From assembly GCF_028294535.1 (NCBI RefSeq), contig NZ_JAQBIE010000021.1:1-64000 (forward strand): a stretch of 64,000 nucleotides of DNA. The letters are read 5' to 3'. The position numbers were made by a program, and so were the translations under genes. Of the stretch, positions 33,207 through 42,764 are shown one piece after another. The notes under the pieces were generated by a model that had not been told where the DNA came from, searched no databases, and saw nothing but the letters and a program-made list of their open reading frames with translations. The DNA comes from Paracoccus onchidii. GTDB taxonomy: Bacteria; Pseudomonadota; Alphaproteobacteria; Rhodobacterales; Rhodobacteraceae. How positions within the stretch are numbered: position 1 is the stretch's first letter; each line of letters begins with the position of its first letter.

Positions 33207-34426
33207 AAATCCTTTTTGTTCATCAGAACTTTCCCGGCCAGTTCCCGCATCTCGCGCCTGCACTGGCCATGCGCGGGCACGAGGTTCTGGCGATGACGGA
33301 CGAAAAGAACCAGCGACCAAGCCCGGTCAAGACGGTGCGCTACAAGGCCCCCGAGCCAGTCGAGACGAATGGTGTCCTTGGACGTAGCTATTCCGATTTT
33401 GCCGAGCGTGGGTTGCTGGCGGCCCGTGGCGCGCGCGCGCTGCGCGACCGCCACGGTTATGTGCCTGATGTGATTATCGGGCATACGGGCTGGGGCGAGA
33501 CGCTGTTTTTACAGGAAATCTGGCCATCTGCGCGATTGCTGGTCTATGCAGAGCTGATGTATCGCACGCAGGGGCATGATGTCGGTTTCGACCCGGAAAT
33601 GCATCCCGACAGCGATGAGGGGCGTTTCCTGACCGTTTCGCGTTCGGCGCATTTGTTGCAGGGGATCGTGCAGGCCGACGGTGCCATTTCTCCGACCCGC
33701 TATCAGGCCGATAGTTTTCCACCTGAATTGCAGGGCAAGATCAGTGTCATCCATGACGGAATCGACACGGCGCGGGTATGCCCGAACCGCGAAGCCTGGA
33801 TAGAGCTTCCGGGCGGAAAGCGGCTGACCAGCGGCGATGAGGTGCTAAGTTTCGTGTCGCGGTCGCTGGAACCCTATCGCGGGTTTCACATCTTCATGCG
33901 TGCCTTGCCCGAGGTTCTGGCCGCACGGCCGGATGCGCATGTCGTGCTGGTCGGTGGCGAGGATGTCAGCTATGGCTCGCGTCCGCGGGATGGTCGCAGC
34001 TGGAAGGATATCCTGCTGGACGAAATCGGTGATCGTCTGGACCATAGTCGTGTTCATTTTGTGGGGCGGTTGCCCTATGCACATTATCTGTCGCTGATCC
34101 AGCTGACGCGGGTTCATTGTTACCTGACCTATCCGTTCGTGTTGTCATGGTCCCTGACCGAGGCCATGTCCGCGGGCGGCTATGTCGTCGCCTCGAACAC
34201 CGCACCGGTTCGGGAACTGATCCGCGACGGCGAGAATGGTCGCCTGGTGCCGTTTTTCGATGTGGCGGCGCTGTCAGAGGCCCTGATACGGGGGTTGGCA
34301 GGGGATGCTGATGCGCCGCGCCTGCGCCAAGCCGCGCGGCGCACCATTCTTTCCGGCTATGACCTGCACCGGCTAAGTCTGCCGCGTCAGATTGAATGGG
34401 TGGAAAGCTTTGGGCCGATGCGGTAA
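33203..34426 (+). CDS. Glycosyltransferase, GT4 family
   Basis: Protein of 407 residues, GT-B fold. The N-terminal half begins MKILFVHQNFPGQFPHLAPAL and the C-terminal half carries the nucleotide-sugar-binding region with the E-x7-E motif in LSWSLTEAMSAGGYVVASNTAPVRELI. Between the halves is VSRSLEPYRGFHIFMRALPEV. The acceptor is unknown; a polysaccharide or a glycolipid is possible. ATG overlaps the yejF stop by 4 nt, an unusual pairing. cysS follows after 30 nt. No signal peptide, so a cytoplasmic or membrane-face enzyme. Confidence 0.88.
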   Translation: MKILFVHQNFPGQFPHLAPALAMRGHEVLAMTDEKNQRPSPVKTVRYKAPEPVETNGVLGRSYSDFAERGLLAARGARALRDRHGYVPDVIIGHTGWGETLFLQEIWPSARLLVYAELMYRTQGHDVGFDPEMHPDSDEGRFLTVSRSAHLLQGIVQADGAISPTRYQADSFPPELQGKISVIHDGIDTARVCPNREAWIELPGGKRLTSGDEVLSFVSRSLEPYRGFHIFMRALPEVLAARPDAHVVLVGGEDVSYGSRPRDGRSWKDILLDEIGDRLDHSRVHFVGRLPYAHYLSLIQLTRVHCYLTYPFVLSWSLTEAMSAGGYVVASNTAPVRELIRDGENGRLVPFFDVAALSEALIRGLAGDADAPRLRQAARRTILSGYDLHRLSLPRQIEWVESFGPMR

Positions 34427-34456
34427 GTCGCTGTGACTTTATAACAGAGGCGCATC

Positions 34457-35839
34457 ATGGTCGACATCCGGCTGACAAATACCCGCACCCGCAAGAAGGA
34501 AAGCTTTCAGCCGCTGGATGCGCGCAATGTCAGGCTGTATCTGTGTGGCCCCACGGTCTATGACCGTGCCCATCTGGGCAATGCGCGCCCGGTCCTGGTG
34601 TTCGACGTTCTGGTGCGGCTGTTGCGCCATGTTTATGGCGAAAGCCATGTGACCTATGTGCGCAATTTCACCGATGTCGATGACAAGATCAACGCGCGTG
34701 CCGCACAATCGGGGCGCGACATTCGCGACATCACCGAGGAAACGATCGGCTGGTACCATGCCGATATGGACGCTTTGGGGGCTGATCGCCCCGATCATGA
34801 ACCGCGTGCGACCGATTATATCACGCAGATGATCGCGATGATCGAAAACCTGATCACGCGCCGTCACGCCTATGTCGCGGAAGGACATGTATTGTTTGAT
34901 GTCCGATCCTACGGTGAATATGGTCGCCTGTCAGGCCGTACCGTCGATGACATGATCGCAGGCGCGCGGGTCGAGGTTGCGCCGTTCAAGCGCGATCCGA
35001 TGGATTTCGTGTTGTGGAAGCCTTCGGGCGAAGGGCAGCCGGGATGGGACAGCCCCTGGGGCAACGGGCGCCCGGGCTGGCATATCGAATGCTCGGCCAT
35101 GGCAGCGGCTTTGCTGGGGCCCAGCTTTGACATTCATGGCGGAGGCATGGATTTGCAATTCCCGCATCATGAAAACGAGGTCGCGCAAAGTTGCTGCGCC
35201 CATCCCGACGGAGAGTTTGCGCGGTTCTGGCTGCACAACGAAATGTTGCAGGTCGAGGGCAAGAAGATGTCCAAATCCCTGGGCAATTTCTTTACGGTGC
35301 GCGATCTTCTGGACAAGGGTGTGCCGGGTGAAGTGATCCGTTTCGTGATGTTGTCAACGCATTATCGCAAGCCGATGGACTGGACCGAGGCGAAGGCGGC
35401 GGATGCCGAGGCGGTGCTTCGGCGGTGGCGGGGGCTTGTGGCGGGCATCGAACCCGCCACAAGCCCGGCACCCGCGGTGATCGATGCGCTGCGTGACGAT
35501 CTGAACACGGCGGGTGCCATTGCCGCCCTGCACGATCTGGCGAACAGGGAGGATCTTCCGGTGTTCCTGGCATCCGCGCAGATGATGGGGTTGATGTTGC
35601 CCGAGATGGGAAGCTGGGCCGAGGCGGGTGATGATGCGGCTGCCATGATCGAGGCGCTGCTGACCGCAAGGGCCGATGCGCGCAAGTCCCGCGATTTTGC
35701 GCGTGCCGATGCGATCCGTGACGGATTCGCGGCGGCAGGGGTCGAAGTCAAGGATACGGCGCAAGGCGCAGAATGGTCGCTGGCCGCGGGGTTTGACGAA
35801 GAACGGCTTGCGGAACTGGCACGGGCCTATTCGGCATGA
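34457..35839 (+). CDS. cysS: Cysteinyl-tRNA synthetase
   Basis: Protein of 460 residues, normal length. It charges tRNA-Cys. The class I motif is present as AHLGN (HIGH box) in [16 protein letters not shown], with the adjacent zinc-binding Cys, and KMSKS appears as [11 protein letters not shown]. Further zinc ligands lie in the WHIECSAM and HHENEVAQS segments. The C-terminal tRNA-binding helical part is normal. AGAGG lies about 6 nt before the ATG. Its stop overlaps the next gene by 4 nt (ATGA). Confidence 0.97.
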   Translation: MVDIRLTNTRTRKKESFQPLDARNVRLYLCGPTVYDRAHLGNARPVLVFDVLVRLLRHVYGESHVTYVRNFTDVDDKINARAAQSGRDIRDITEETIGWYHADMDALGADRPDHEPRATDYITQMIAMIENLITRRHAYVAEGHVLFDVRSYGEYGRLSGRTVDDMIAGARVEVAPFKRDPMDFVLWKPSGEGQPGWDSPWGNGRPGWHIECSAMAAALLGPSFDIHGGGMDLQFPHHENEVAQSCCAHPDGEFARFWLHNEMLQVEGKKMSKSLGNFFTVRDLLDKGVPGEVIRFVMLSTHYRKPMDWTEAKAADAEAVLRRWRGLVAGIEPATSPAPAVIDALRDDLNTAGAIAALHDLANREDLPVFLASAQMMGLMLPEMGSWAEAGDDAAAMIEALLTARADARKSRDFARADAIRDGFAAAGVEVKDTAQGAEWSLAAGFDEERLAELARAYSA

Positions 35840-36606
35840 CCCTCGAGGCCTGCACGGAACTGTTGCGACAGCAAGACCCGGACCGCTTTGGCGCGGTGCT
35901 GGTTGCCGACGCGCCGCAACGTCCCGCGCTGGTTTCTTTATATGCGCTGAACCTTGAGGTCGCGCGCGCACCGTTTCAATCCAATGAGCCGATGCTGGCC
36001 GAAATGCGTCTGCAATGGTGGGTGGATCGACTGACCGAAATGCGCAGGGGGATCGAGCCGCCATTGCACGACGTTTTGTCCCCCTTGTGGTCCGAATGGG
36101 GCGCGGATGCGGGCGAATTGGCGGCTTTGGCCCAAGCGCGGCGCCGGGATTGTCAGCGAGAACCGTTTCTCAACCCCGAAGCGGTGGTCAGCTATATCGA
36201 TGCCACGACCGGGGCGCTGATGTGGTTCGCGGCCCGGAGACTGGGTGCGGCTGGCGCGGCGCATCGGGTCATCGCCGATCATGCACTGGGAAGCGGTATA
36301 GCTGCTTGGTTGCGGGCGTTGCCAAAGTTGCAACCACTGGGCTTGGGGCTGGAAGCGCCTGATGCCGGGGCAGTGGACAAGCTGGCCGAGATCGGACAGG
36401 AAGCGCTGCGCCGTGCAGCGCGCGGGCACCGGGCCGTGCCGGTCGCTGCGGCGGCGGCATTGTATCCCGGACCGCGCGTTCCCCGTTTTCTGGATGAGGT
36501 CAGGCGCGGGAATATCGACTGTTTTGTGGAAACACCTGCGATTTCTCCGTTTCAGCGGCGGGCGTCGCTGGCCCGGCTGGCCCTGACCAAGAGGTGGTGG
36601 CGCTGA
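35836..36606 (+). CDS. Squalene/phytoene synthase-family protein
   Basis: Protein of 256 residues of the trans-isoprenyl synthase fold. The region after residue 45 resembles the first half of the fold, with [20 protein letters not shown]. The DxxxD motifs of active squalene/phytoene synthases are not conserved: the first is NEPMLAEMR and no good second one is seen. It therefore may belong to the NDUFAF6-like branch, which has no known catalytic activity and is linked to complex I assembly in eukaryotes; this is inference. A GNRA-loop terminator follows directly. It is translationally coupled to cysS. Confidence 0.75.
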   Translation: MTLEACTELLRQQDPDRFGAVLVADAPQRPALVSLYALNLEVARAPFQSNEPMLAEMRLQWWVDRLTEMRRGIEPPLHDVLSPLWSEWGADAGELAALAQARRRDCQREPFLNPEAVVSYIDATTGALMWFAARRLGAAGAAHRVIADHALGSGIAAWLRALPKLQPLGLGLEAPDAGAVDKLAEIGQEALRRAARGHRAVPVAAAAALYPGPRVPRFLDEVRRGNIDCFVETPAISPFQRRASLARLALTKRWWR

Positions 36607-36624
36607 GGGTGCAAACCCTCTTTT
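36605..36624 (+). terminator. Rho-independent terminator after the squalene synthase-like gene
   Basis: A 6-bp stem (GAGGGT with ACCCTC) and a GCAA tetraloop are followed by four T residues at 36621-36624. The first stem base overlaps the stop codon. It closes the yej-GT4-cysS unit before the pot-like operon. Confidence 0.8.
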
Positions 36625-36694
36625 CATCGACACGGCTCTGTGGAAATACTGGTCCCAAGCTCCGCCGATTGCGGGTGACATTCGGGACAGTAGA

Positions 36695-37567
36695 ATGACG
36701 AAGCGCATCTTCGACGCCGAGGCCAGACAGGGCTATTCCCTTATTGCGCCACCATTTGTCTATGCGCTGCTGATTCTGGCGGCGCCGCTTCTGACCATCC
36801 TGGCCTATAGTTTTCTGACCGATGGCTACCTGGAGGTGGTCAAGGAGTTCACCCTTGAAAACTATGCGCAGGTGTTCAGCGATCCGATCGTGCGCAAGAT
36901 CATGCTGCGCTCGTTGCTGGTTGCAGGGCTGGTCACGCTTGTCACCGTGGTTCTGGCCTTTCCCGTGGCCTATTATGTCAGTTTCATGGTCCGACCCGAA
37001 CGCAAGTCGATGTGGTTGTTTCTGATCACCATTCCATTCTGGACCAGCTATCTGATCCGGGTTTTCCTATGGAAGGTCATTCTTGGATATAACGGGGTGA
37101 TCAACTCGACATTGACGGGTCTGGGCATCATCGACGAGCCGCTGACATTCATTCTTTACAATGTGAATTCCATCGTGCTGACGCTGGCGCATGCCTATGC
37201 GCCCTTTGCGATCCTGCCGATATTCGTGGCGCTGGAAAAGATCGACCGCTCATTGCTTGAGGCAGGGCGGGATCTTGGGGAAAGCCGGGTCATGACCTTT
37301 TGGCGGGTGACCTTGCCCCTTGCGATGCCCGGCGTCATTGCCGCGACCCTGATCGTGTTCATTCCCACCATCGGGGATTACGTCACGCCCGAACTGATCG
37401 GCGGCGGCAAGATCCCGATGATTGCGAACCTGATCCAGGTGCAGATGCTGGCGCTGGACAACCGTCCGCTGGGATCGGCGCTTGCGGTGACCGCGATGTC
37501 GATCGTGGCCGTGGTCAGCCTGATCTTCCTGTTCCTGAACCGTCGTTTCCTGAAGGTGCGCCAATGA
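36695..37567 (+). CDS. potB: Polyamine-type ABC transporter permease, PotB-like
   Basis: Protein of 290 residues with six predicted membrane segments and the permease coupling motif DRSLLEAGRDLGESRVMTFWRVTLPLAMPG. The family is spermidine/putrescine (or a related cation) uptake; polyamine specificity is inferred from PotB/PotH similarity. An ATG at 36695 follows GGGACAGTA. The gene overlaps the next permease by 4 nt (ATGA). The three-gene set has no binding-protein gene next to it. Confidence 0.88.
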   Translation: MTKRIFDAEARQGYSLIAPPFVYALLILAAPLLTILAYSFLTDGYLEVVKEFTLENYAQVFSDPIVRKIMLRSLLVAGLVTLVTVVLAFPVAYYVSFMVRPERKSMWLFLITIPFWTSYLIRVFLWKVILGYNGVINSTLTGLGIIDEPLTFILYNVNSIVLTLAHAYAPFAILPIFVALEKIDRSLLEAGRDLGESRVMTFWRVTLPLAMPGVIAATLIVFIPTIGDYVTPELIGGGKIPMIANLIQVQMLALDNRPLGSALAVTAMSIVAVVSLIFLFLNRRFLKVRQ

Positions 37568-38385
37568 GTCAGCGTTCCGTCGAAGGCAGCGGTCTGCGCA
37601 TTTACGCGATCCTGTATCTGCTGTTTCTGTATGCGCCCATCGCGTTGCTGCCGGTCTTTGCGTTCAATTCGGGCACGATCATCGCCTTTCCGCTGCAAGG
37701 GTTCACCACCGACTGGTTCGTGCAGATGTGGGCCAATGCGACCTTGCGGCGGGCATTGACGAATTCGCTGATCATTGCGGTGTCGTCTTCGCTGCTGGCG
37801 ACCTGCCTGGCGATATTTGCAGCGCGCGCCTCGACCCGGTTCGAATTTCCCGGCAAGGGTGGGATCATGGGCTTTATCATGCTGCCGATGGTGCTGCCCG
37901 AGATTATCGTGGCGATGTCCTTGTTGGTGGTGTTGCTGGGCAGCGGGCTGAGCCTGTCGGTGCTGACGGTGATTGTCGGGCATACGCTGATCTGCATGCC
38001 CTACGGGATCGCCATCCTGTCGACGGCATTTTCCAGTCTGGACAAATCGCTTGAGGAAGCGGCCTATGATCTGGGTGAAACCAAATGGAGCGCGTTTCGC
38101 CTGGTGACCTTGCCCCTTGTCATGCCGGGGATCATAAGTTCGCTGTTGATTTCCTTTACGATCAGTCTGGACGAATTCATCATCGCGTTCTTTCTGGCCG
38201 GGAACGAGCCGACACTTCCCACCTATATTTTCAGCCAGCTTCGTTTCCCCAAGCAGATCCCGATGATCATGGCGCTTGGCACGGTGCTGGTGGCGTTGTC
38301 GATTGTCCTGTTGGCGGTCGGTGAATATTTCCGCCGGCGTGGAATTGCGCGCATCGGCGGCAAGGACAACGGAGGCTTTCTGTGA
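37564..38385 (+). CDS. potC: Polyamine-type ABC transporter permease, PotC-like
   Basis: Protein of 273 residues with six membrane segments and the coupling motif KSLEEAAYDLGETKWSAFRLVTLPLVMPG. It pairs with the PotB-like permease to form the channel. The start at 37564 overlaps the preceding stop (ATGA); a longer frame back to 37300 is an artefact of the overlapping gene. The C-terminus is short and basic. The gene overlaps the following ATPase start by 4 nt (GTGA). Confidence 0.88.
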   Translation: MSQRSVEGSGLRIYAILYLLFLYAPIALLPVFAFNSGTIIAFPLQGFTTDWFVQMWANATLRRALTNSLIIAVSSSLLATCLAIFAARASTRFEFPGKGGIMGFIMLPMVLPEIIVAMSLLVVLLGSGLSLSVLTVIVGHTLICMPYGIAILSTAFSSLDKSLEEAAYDLGETKWSAFRLVTLPLVMPGIISSLLISFTISLDEFIIAFFLAGNEPTLPTYIFSQLRFPKQIPMIMALGTVLVALSIVLLAVGEYFRRRGIARIGGKDNGGFL

Positions 38386-39485
38386 GCGACGGGCCCAAGG
38401 CAATGATCGAATGCCAGGACATCCACAAATATTATGGCGATTATCACGCGCTTCGCGGGATTGATCTGACCATCCGCGAAGGCGAGTTCTTTTCGCTGTT
38501 GGGGCCATCTGGTTGCGGCAAGACGACGCTGTTGCGCACCATTGCCGGGTTCGAGGATATCTCGTCGGGTGCCGTGCTGATCGACGGCAAGCATATGGAG
38601 GATGTTCCCGCCAACCAGCGGCCCACGAACATGGTCTTTCAGTCCTATGCGATTTTTCCGCATCTGAGCGTGGCCCAGAACGTTGCCTTTGGCTTGCGGC
38701 GCGATCCGCGCGGCAAGGCGGAGAAGGCGGCTCTGGTCGAGGAGGCCTTGGGCATGGTTGGCCTGAAGGGGTATGGCAACCGAGCGGCCCATGCGCTTTC
38801 GGGCGGGCAGCGCCAGCGCGTCGCGTTGGCGCGCGCGCTGATCCTCAAGCCCAAGGTGCTTTTGCTGGATGAGCCACTTTCGGCGCTGGACCGCAAGATG
38901 CGCGAACAGATGCAGGTCGAACTGATCAAGCTGCAACGCCAGGTCGGAATCACCTTTGTTCTGGTCACTCATGATCAGGAAGAGGCACTGGTCATGAGCG
39001 ATCGTATCGCAGTGATGTTCGAAGGGGGCATCGCCCAGCTTGACGAACCCGAAGCCCTTTATGCCCGACCAAGGGATCGAAGGGTGGCGGATTTCATCGG
39101 GGTCATGAACTTCCTGCCCGCGCAGATCATTGGGGAAACCGACAGTCATGTCACAGTTCAGGTTGGCGGGCTTGGGCAGGTCGATCTGCCGCATTCGCAG
39201 ATCAGCCGCGCCAATCCGGATGATCCCGAACCGACCATCGGCTTTCGGCCTGAAACCATGACCCTGATCGGACCTTCGCAACCCCACACCCAGGCGCGCG
39301 AAACCGAGGCCGTGATCGATGAAGTGGTCTATTACGGCGACATGACCTATTACGATCTGCGGCTTGAAAACGTGCCCGAACCGGTTCGAATTTCCATGCG
39401 CAACGTGTTTGGTCGCGATGTCCAGGCGGTCGGGACGCGGACCCGTCTTGCGTGGTCGCCGGGATCCTTGGTGCTGTTTCGCTGA
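38382..39485 (+). CDS. potA: Polyamine-type ABC transporter ATP-binding protein, PotA-like
   Basis: Protein of 367 residues. Walker A is GPSGCGKTTL (near residue 44), signature LSGGQRQRVALARAL, Walker B LLLDEPLSALD, and the His switch LVTHDQEEAL. The C-terminal third is a TOBE-type regulatory domain. GTG at 38382 overlaps the PotC stop (GTGA). The gene ends 3 nt from the convergent P450 stop, so no terminator fits between them. Confidence 0.93.
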   Translation: MSDGPKAMIECQDIHKYYGDYHALRGIDLTIREGEFFSLLGPSGCGKTTLLRTIAGFEDISSGAVLIDGKHMEDVPANQRPTNMVFQSYAIFPHLSVAQNVAFGLRRDPRGKAEKAALVEEALGMVGLKGYGNRAAHALSGGQRQRVALARALILKPKVLLLDEPLSALDRKMREQMQVELIKLQRQVGITFVLVTHDQEEALVMSDRIAVMFEGGIAQLDEPEALYARPRDRRVADFIGVMNFLPAQIIGETDSHVTVQVGGLGQVDLPHSQISRANPDDPEPTIGFRPETMTLIGPSQPHTQARETEAVIDEVVYYGDMTYYDLRLENVPEPVRISMRNVFGRDVQAVGTRTRLAWSPGSLVLFR

Positions 39486-39487
39486 GC

Positions 39488-40828
39488 CTAGCTCTGACGG
39501 CGGGTCAGGCGCAGCCTGATCCCGTCACGTCCGCGCACCGTCAGCCGCGCGACGGGGACAGGGGTCTGGGCGGTCGGTGTCAGGTGATAGGCTGCGGTGA
39601 TCCGTGACAGCATCAGCACGGCTTCCAGCATTGCGAAACCTGCACCGGGGCAGACACGTTGTCCGGCGGAAAAGGGAATATAGGCTTTGCTGGCGCTTGC
39701 CTTTCCGGCATCGCTGTCCCAACGGGCCGGGTCGAATGTATCCGGACGGTCCCACAGGCGTTCATGCCGGTGCAGATGCCAGGGCGACAAGACCAGCTGT
39801 GCGCCCTTGGGTATGTCTCGGTCACGAAAAACCTCGGGCTGCCGGGGTTGGCGAACCATCATCGGCACAGGCGGATACAGCCGCAGCGTCTCGCGAAACA
39901 CGGCACGGGTGGCGCGCAACTGGCCGAGCGCGGAAAAATCACGCGTCAGTGCGGCACCTTCCGCGGCAACGCGATCCTGCCAATCAGGGTGGGCCGCCAG
40001 AAGCCACAGCGCCCAGGCCATCGCCGAGGCGCTGGTTTCGTGACCGGCAAGAAAAAAGATCGCGACCTGATCGACCATTTCAGGTCCGGAAAAACACTGG
40101 CCGGTTTCCGGGTCGGGGGTTGTCATGATCTTGGTGGCCAGATCGTCGGGCGCCGTGCCCTCGCGGATGGCATCCAGCCGTTTGGCGACCAGCGCCTCGA
40201 TCAACCCGCGAATTTCGGCTGCGGTTGCGCGGGTTCTGCGCGAATGAAACCGTGGCACCCAATCGGGCAGGGGTAGCAATGCGGCCGGGTTGACGATGGG
40301 CTGGGCATCCTGATGGGCACGAAAGGCGCGAAACACGCGATCCGCGATTTCGTGTTCGATCGGTAAAGAAAACAGGGTTCTGAAAATCGCATCCGCGGCG
40401 GCGTAGCTTGTGATCGGTTCGATATCCGTTTCGCCGGGTCCGAGCCGTGCGAGGGTTGCGTCCGTCGCGGCCCAGAGCGCAGCGAAGCTTTCGCGCAGGC
40501 GTCCTCCTTCGAATGCGGGATCGATGATCCGCCGTTGATGCGCCCATTCGGCACCGTTCGTAACGAAAACCGAATTGCCCAACAGCGGTGCCAGACCTTC
40601 CTTGAGCCGGTTCGATTTGGGAAAGTCGTCAGGTCTTTCGCGCAGGATCAGACGAACCAGAGCTGGATCGTTGCAGACGAAGCTGTGAATCAGCGGGCTA
40701 CGATATTCCGCCATCCAGGCGCGATAAAGTCGTGCCGGCAGGGCCGAAAGCAGATCCCGTCGAAACGCCCGCGCCAGCCGGATGACCGAGCTGCGCCCCT
40801 CGGCGCTTGGGGGTTTGGGTGGGATCAC
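39488..40828 (-). CDS. Cytochrome P450
   Basis: Protein of 446 residues. The haem-binding loop is FSAGQRVCPGAGFA with the axial Cys near residue 392; the I-helix oxygen-activating motif is AGHETSAS (near 260), and the K-helix ExxR is FRETLRL. All catalytic elements are intact, so it should be an active monooxygenase. The substrate is unknown; fatty acids or hydrocarbons are possible. No ferredoxin or reductase gene is nearby. GTG at 40828 overlaps the hydrolase stop (GTGA), so it is coupled to it. Confidence 0.93.
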   Translation of the reverse strand: MIPPKPPSAEGRSSVIRLARAFRRDLLSALPARLYRAWMAEYRSPLIHSFVCNDPALVRLILRERPDDFPKSNRLKEGLAPLLGNSVFVTNGAEWAHQRRIIDPAFEGGRLRESFAALWAATDATLARLGPGETDIEPITSYAAADAIFRTLFSLPIEHEIADRVFRAFRAHQDAQPIVNPAALLPLPDWVPRFHSRRTRATAAEIRGLIEALVAKRLDAIREGTAPDDLATKIMTTPDPETGQCFSGPEMVDQVAIFFLAGHETSASAMAWALWLLAAHPDWQDRVAAEGAALTRDFSALGQLRATRAVFRETLRLYPPVPMMVRQPRQPEVFRDRDIPKGAQLVLSPWHLHRHERLWDRPDTFDPARWDSDAGKASASKAYIPFSAGQRVCPGAGFAMLEAVLMLSRITAAYHLTPTAQTPVPVARLTVRGRDGIRLRLTRRQS

Positions 40829-42021
40829 GACGCCAGTCCCCGTCCTGCCGGAATCGTGATGCGACCCGGAGAATGATCGCGACTCTGAAAACGCTGTGCA
40901 AGGGTTTGCGGCCCCGCCGTGATCGCGAAGTAATCATAGTCATTGGGTCGGTCGAAGGCGCACAGATACTGAAAATGCAGCCTGAACCAACGATAGCGCA
41001 ACTTGCGCAGGGTTTCCGGTGAGAGGGTCTGTGTAAACGCGGCCGATATGACCAGCGGCCATTTCTGGTTCGGGGCATCGACACCGGTGACGGCGACCGG
41101 ATCGCACAGGCCGAAACAGCAGGCATCCCCCGGCGCCGTAACATCCAGCCAGAACAGCTGCGGCGATTGCGACAGCCAGCTCAGATCGCCACGCAGGCGG
41201 TGCGAATTGGGCAGGAAAGACGCCATGGGAACCACGTGGCCAAGGGTCAGCAAGGCCAGTTTTGGGCCGTCCGGCGGCACAGGGCGGCGGCGCAGTGTAT
41301 CGGCCAAAAGCGATACGGCAAGATAGGCCCCCGAGCTGTGGCCAACCACAAGAACCTCATCCAGATCTTCGTTCAGACATTGTTCAAGATGTCGGGAAAA
41401 CTCTGCCAGTCGTTTTTCCAGCATGGGGGGATACGCACCACGGTTCTGGGCGGTAAAGGCATAGTCATGCATCAGGTAATAAGCAAAGATCCGGTTGTCG
41501 AGGCGACGAAAGCCCGCAAGGGTCAGCCACAAGACCGCCATGCCGATCGCAAGACCCAGCCACCATCCCATCCAGATGCCCGGATACCAACCCGCCACCA
41601 GCCCCGCGATCAGGCCGAGCAGCAATTGCACCAGCAGCACCGCTATCGGATATAGTGCAGCCAGCACCGGGCCACGGCGCAGCTTCATAAGACGCCACAA
41701 TGCGCCCGAGGCAATATAGGTCCAGGAAGTCGTGACCAGTTGAACATAGGTTCCCAAAATGCCGCGACGCATCGAGTGTTGCACCAGATCGTCCCAGACC
41801 AGCACGTCGAAGCGGCTTTGCGCGATTTCGCTCCCGAAACTGCCGGTGCAGTCCCAACCGAACTTCCTGCCCGCCGCCCCCTTGGGACTCATATTTATGC
41901 GATAATCAGATATGCGGCCTTGCTTTGCGGATTCGCGCCGGAACAATTCGCGATAGCGGCGGGGTGGGATCGGATCGAACCCTGGAATGTAAAGAATCTT
42001 GCGACGAAACGAATGCGACAT
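40825..42021 (-). CDS. Membrane-associated alpha/beta hydrolase-like protein
   Basis: Protein of 398 residues. A nucleophile elbow, VVGHSSGAY (Ser near residue 228), indicates a serine hydrolase. A central hydrophobic block of two or three membrane segments (about 120-175) interrupts the fold, so the enzyme is probably membrane-bound. The N-terminus begins ILYIPGFDPIPPRRY. A catalytic His could not be placed with certainty. ATG 42021 has AAAAGGG upstream; a longer frame overlapping the M48 gene looks non-coding. It lies between the M48 peptidase and the P450, and a lipid-related substrate is only a guess. Confidence 0.7.
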   Translation of the reverse strand: MSHSFRRKILYIPGFDPIPPRRYRELFRRESAKQGRISDYRINMSPKGAAGRKFGWDCTGSFGSEIAQSRFDVLVWDDLVQHSMRRGILGTYVQLVTTSWTYIASGALWRLMKLRRGPVLAALYPIAVLLVQLLLGLIAGLVAGWYPGIWMGWWLGLAIGMAVLWLTLAGFRRLDNRIFAYYLMHDYAFTAQNRGAYPPMLEKRLAEFSRHLEQCLNEDLDEVLVVGHSSGAYLAVSLLADTLRRRPVPPDGPKLALLTLGHVVPMASFLPNSHRLRGDLSWLSQSPQLFWLDVTAPGDACCFGLCDPVAVTGVDAPNQKWPLVISAAFTQTLSPETLRKLRYRWFRLHFQYLCAFDRPNDYDYFAITAGPQTLAQRFQSRDHSPGRITIPAGRGLAS

Positions 42022-42077
42022 TACCGGGCCCTTTTGCCGGGTCGCAGGATAGGACAAATGCCGCTGAGAACAAGGCG

Positions 42078-42764
42078 TTAATCCGAGGCCCAACGCCTTT
42101 CATTGGCTTCTATCGCCGCGATGCGCCGCGGCGTCGGCGGGTGAGACAACAACCAGGCCGGCGTGGCATTGCTGCGCTGCTGGCTAAGACGATCCAGTTT
42201 CTCGAACAGCGACTTCTGGGGGGCAGTGCCATAGCCCGCCTTGATCATCAGTGCCGAAGCAAAACGGTCGGCTTCGAATTCATCCTGTCGTGACAGTCGC
42301 GCAGAGACCGCGCTGGCGATCAGGTTGGCGATCCATGCGCCCAGTCCGGGGATGAGCCGCCCCAGAATTGCCGACAGCGCCAACCTGATCGCATTCTGGC
42401 CCGCGAAATCGATCATGCGGCGGCGCGAATGCCCATGGGCCACATGCCCCAATTCATGTGCGATGACGCTGCCCAGTTCTTCGGGTGTCACCTCGCAGGC
42501 ATCCAGCTTGCGGATGAAGCCGCGGGTTAGAAAGATACGTCCATCCGGTGCCGCCAGACCGTTGACGGGTTCGACTTCGTAGATATGCGCCTTGACCGGC
42601 GGCAGATCCATTGCCTGACCCAGTTGCATCAACACATCGTTAAGGCGCGGATGGTCCAATCGCGTCGAGTTTTCGTCAAGGTCGCGCCTCAGCCGCCATG
42701 CCGAAAAGAACCACATGGCGGCCAGATAGGCGATCAGCAACAAAAGGGGTAGCAGCTTCAACAT
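42078..42764 (-). CDS. M48-family membrane metalloprotease (HtpX/Ste24-like)
   Basis: Protein of 228 residues. It has an N-terminal membrane segment (residues 2-22), the zinc motif HELGH at 103-107, and a glutamate ligand in DEFEADRFAS further on. This is the M48 layout. The C-terminus carries HPPTPRRIAAIEA, the usual family end. It probably cleaves misfolded membrane or lipidated proteins, by analogy with HtpX. The gene starts the minus-strand run that continues through the hydrolase and the P450; 56 nt separate it from the hydrolase. Confidence 0.88.
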   Translation of the reverse strand: MLKLLPLLLLIAYLAAMWFFSAWRLRRDLDENSTRLDHPRLNDVLMQLGQAMDLPPVKAHIYEVEPVNGLAAPDGRIFLTRGFIRKLDACEVTPEELGSVIAHELGHVAHGHSRRRMIDFAGQNAIRLALSAILGRLIPGLGAWIANLIASAVSARLSRQDEFEADRFASALMIKAGYGTAPQKSLFEKLDRLSQQRSNATPAWLLSHPPTPRRIAAIEANERRWASD

